From contig CM044964.1 of assembly GCA_024516035.1 (NCBI GenBank), positions 15,145,575 to 15,209,574 of the forward strand: a DNA stretch of 64,000 nucleotides. Direction: 5' to 3'. How positions within the stretch are numbered: the first letter of the stretch is position 1; every line of letters starts with the position of its first letter. The notes beneath the pieces are model-generated. The model was not told the origin of the DNA. It saw only the letters and a program-made list of their open reading frames with translations, and did no database searches. This document shows positions 63,432-64,000 of this stretch, one piece after another. The position numbers and the translations under genes were made by a program. Source of the DNA: Bactericera cockerelli (Eukaryota; Arthropoda; Insecta; Hemiptera; Triozidae).

Positions 63432-63895
63432 TTGAATGCCAAAATTGTTGGCTTGGGATTTTTCGATCCAACTTTGTCACATGATGAAAAGTCTGGAATG
63501 GCTGCAAAGCTTTTCAGTTCATCTGTCAACATTACAGTACGAATAAAAGACATACCAGCTTATGTGAGAGGGGGCCTTAAAGAGTTCAATACTCACGGAA
63601 CTTTTCTTTTCTTTCGATTTGTCATAAAAACTGACTTTTTGAGGGGAGACCTCTAAATTTGGCATGGTGAGCCTCAGTATCAGAAAGGACTTAAAATTGT
63701 ACAATCCCTTAAAGTTGTAAACGACACAGCCAAGAGAGGCATTAAGTTGAGGAATGACTTCAGCGACTTACTAACTAGAGAGGAATGTCAGAAACAGTTT
63801 GTCCCACAAGTTGTGAGACTTGTGAGTAAATGTAGAAGACTCTATTCTGATTCTTCAAAAAGTTCCCTCTCTACCCCTCTCAAAACTAACTAAGT
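63432..63895 (+). pseudogene. Repeat-encoded protein fragment, right arm
   Basis: Same protein as the left arm (LGFFDPTLSHDEKSGM), stop at ~63654, then in a shifted frame QKGLKIVQSLKVVNDTAKRG, KLRNDFSDLLTREECQKQF, VPQVVRLVSKCRRLYSDSS to TAA. The VVNDTAxRGxxL...xxxxxxQKQFxxQVV pattern is one I associate with uncharacterised repeat proteins of arthropods. Confidence 0.5.
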
Positions 63896-64000
63896 TAAGT
63901 TTTACTGCTTGATTTGTATTTTTTTGACGAAATTTTACCTATTGGAACTTTTAATTTTAGATATTTGTAGTTCTACAATAAAAAAATGAGAATAACTTTG

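Larger units (their letters stand above)
62323..64000. mobile_element. Inverted pair of repeat-protein fragments (~600-bp arms), open at right edge
   Basis: 62323-62927 is the reverse complement of 63422-64000 with small indels (26 bp present only on the left). The centre holds a SINE-T5. Both arms encode the same protein fragment, so this is an inverted duplication of a transposon or repeat gene. Confidence 0.85.

Overview
The window is nuclear DNA of an insect. Intron-rich genes with GT-AG introns of 0.1-4 kb sit in AT-rich sequence packed with transposon copies, and the encoded proteins match insect and vertebrate orthologues. A hemipteran-like species is a guess; the order cannot be read from the sequence.

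Layout. 1-2409: plus-strand RTE-like LINE, cut by the left edge, with an open endonuclease/reverse-transcriptase frame. 2420-30622 (minus): 5' part of hyd, the UBR5 orthologue (HECT-type E3 ubiquitin ligase). I rebuilt 18 coding exons with matching phases; one exon between 16 and 17 was not found, and the UBR box and HECT domain lie beyond the left edge. 30.7-42.7 kb: no cellular gene, only mariner-type palindromes, SINEs, decayed LINEs and MITEs. 42711-48289 (plus): complete bystin, 7 exons, 445 aa. 50490-52244 (minus): intact intronless DET1, 584 aa. 53051-60685 and onward (plus): first six exons of DCAF10, with a one-base frameshift in exon 2. 60.7-64 kb: DCAF10 intron with two large palindromes.

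How the genes relate. DET1 and DCAF10 are both DDB1-CUL4 substrate receptors and are divergent across about 800 bp. UBR5 is also known to work with DDB1 (EDD-DDB1-VprBP complex). Three of the four cellular genes therefore belong to ubiquitin-ligase systems. Bystin acts in 40S ribosome assembly and converges on DET1.

Main observation. Exon-intron junctions have been tandemly duplicated again and again. Copies of real splice sites, often with a few exonic bases, lie next to hyd exons 4, 6, 12 and 15, bystin exon 7 and DCAF10 exon 6. In hyd, retroposon ends also lie 4-10 bp from several 5' splice sites (exons 4, 5, 15, 18), once with a target duplication that copies the splice site. Long palindromes of the TA-CAGGGTG mariner type are the second theme.

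Repeat names used here (mine): SINE-T1 to T5 = five families with tRNA-like heads; SINE-5S = head derived from 5S rRNA; element-C = ~230 bp element ending in (CAA)n; element-G = module starting GGTTGGGTGGAAGAG and ending in an A/T-rich TAAATAA tail.
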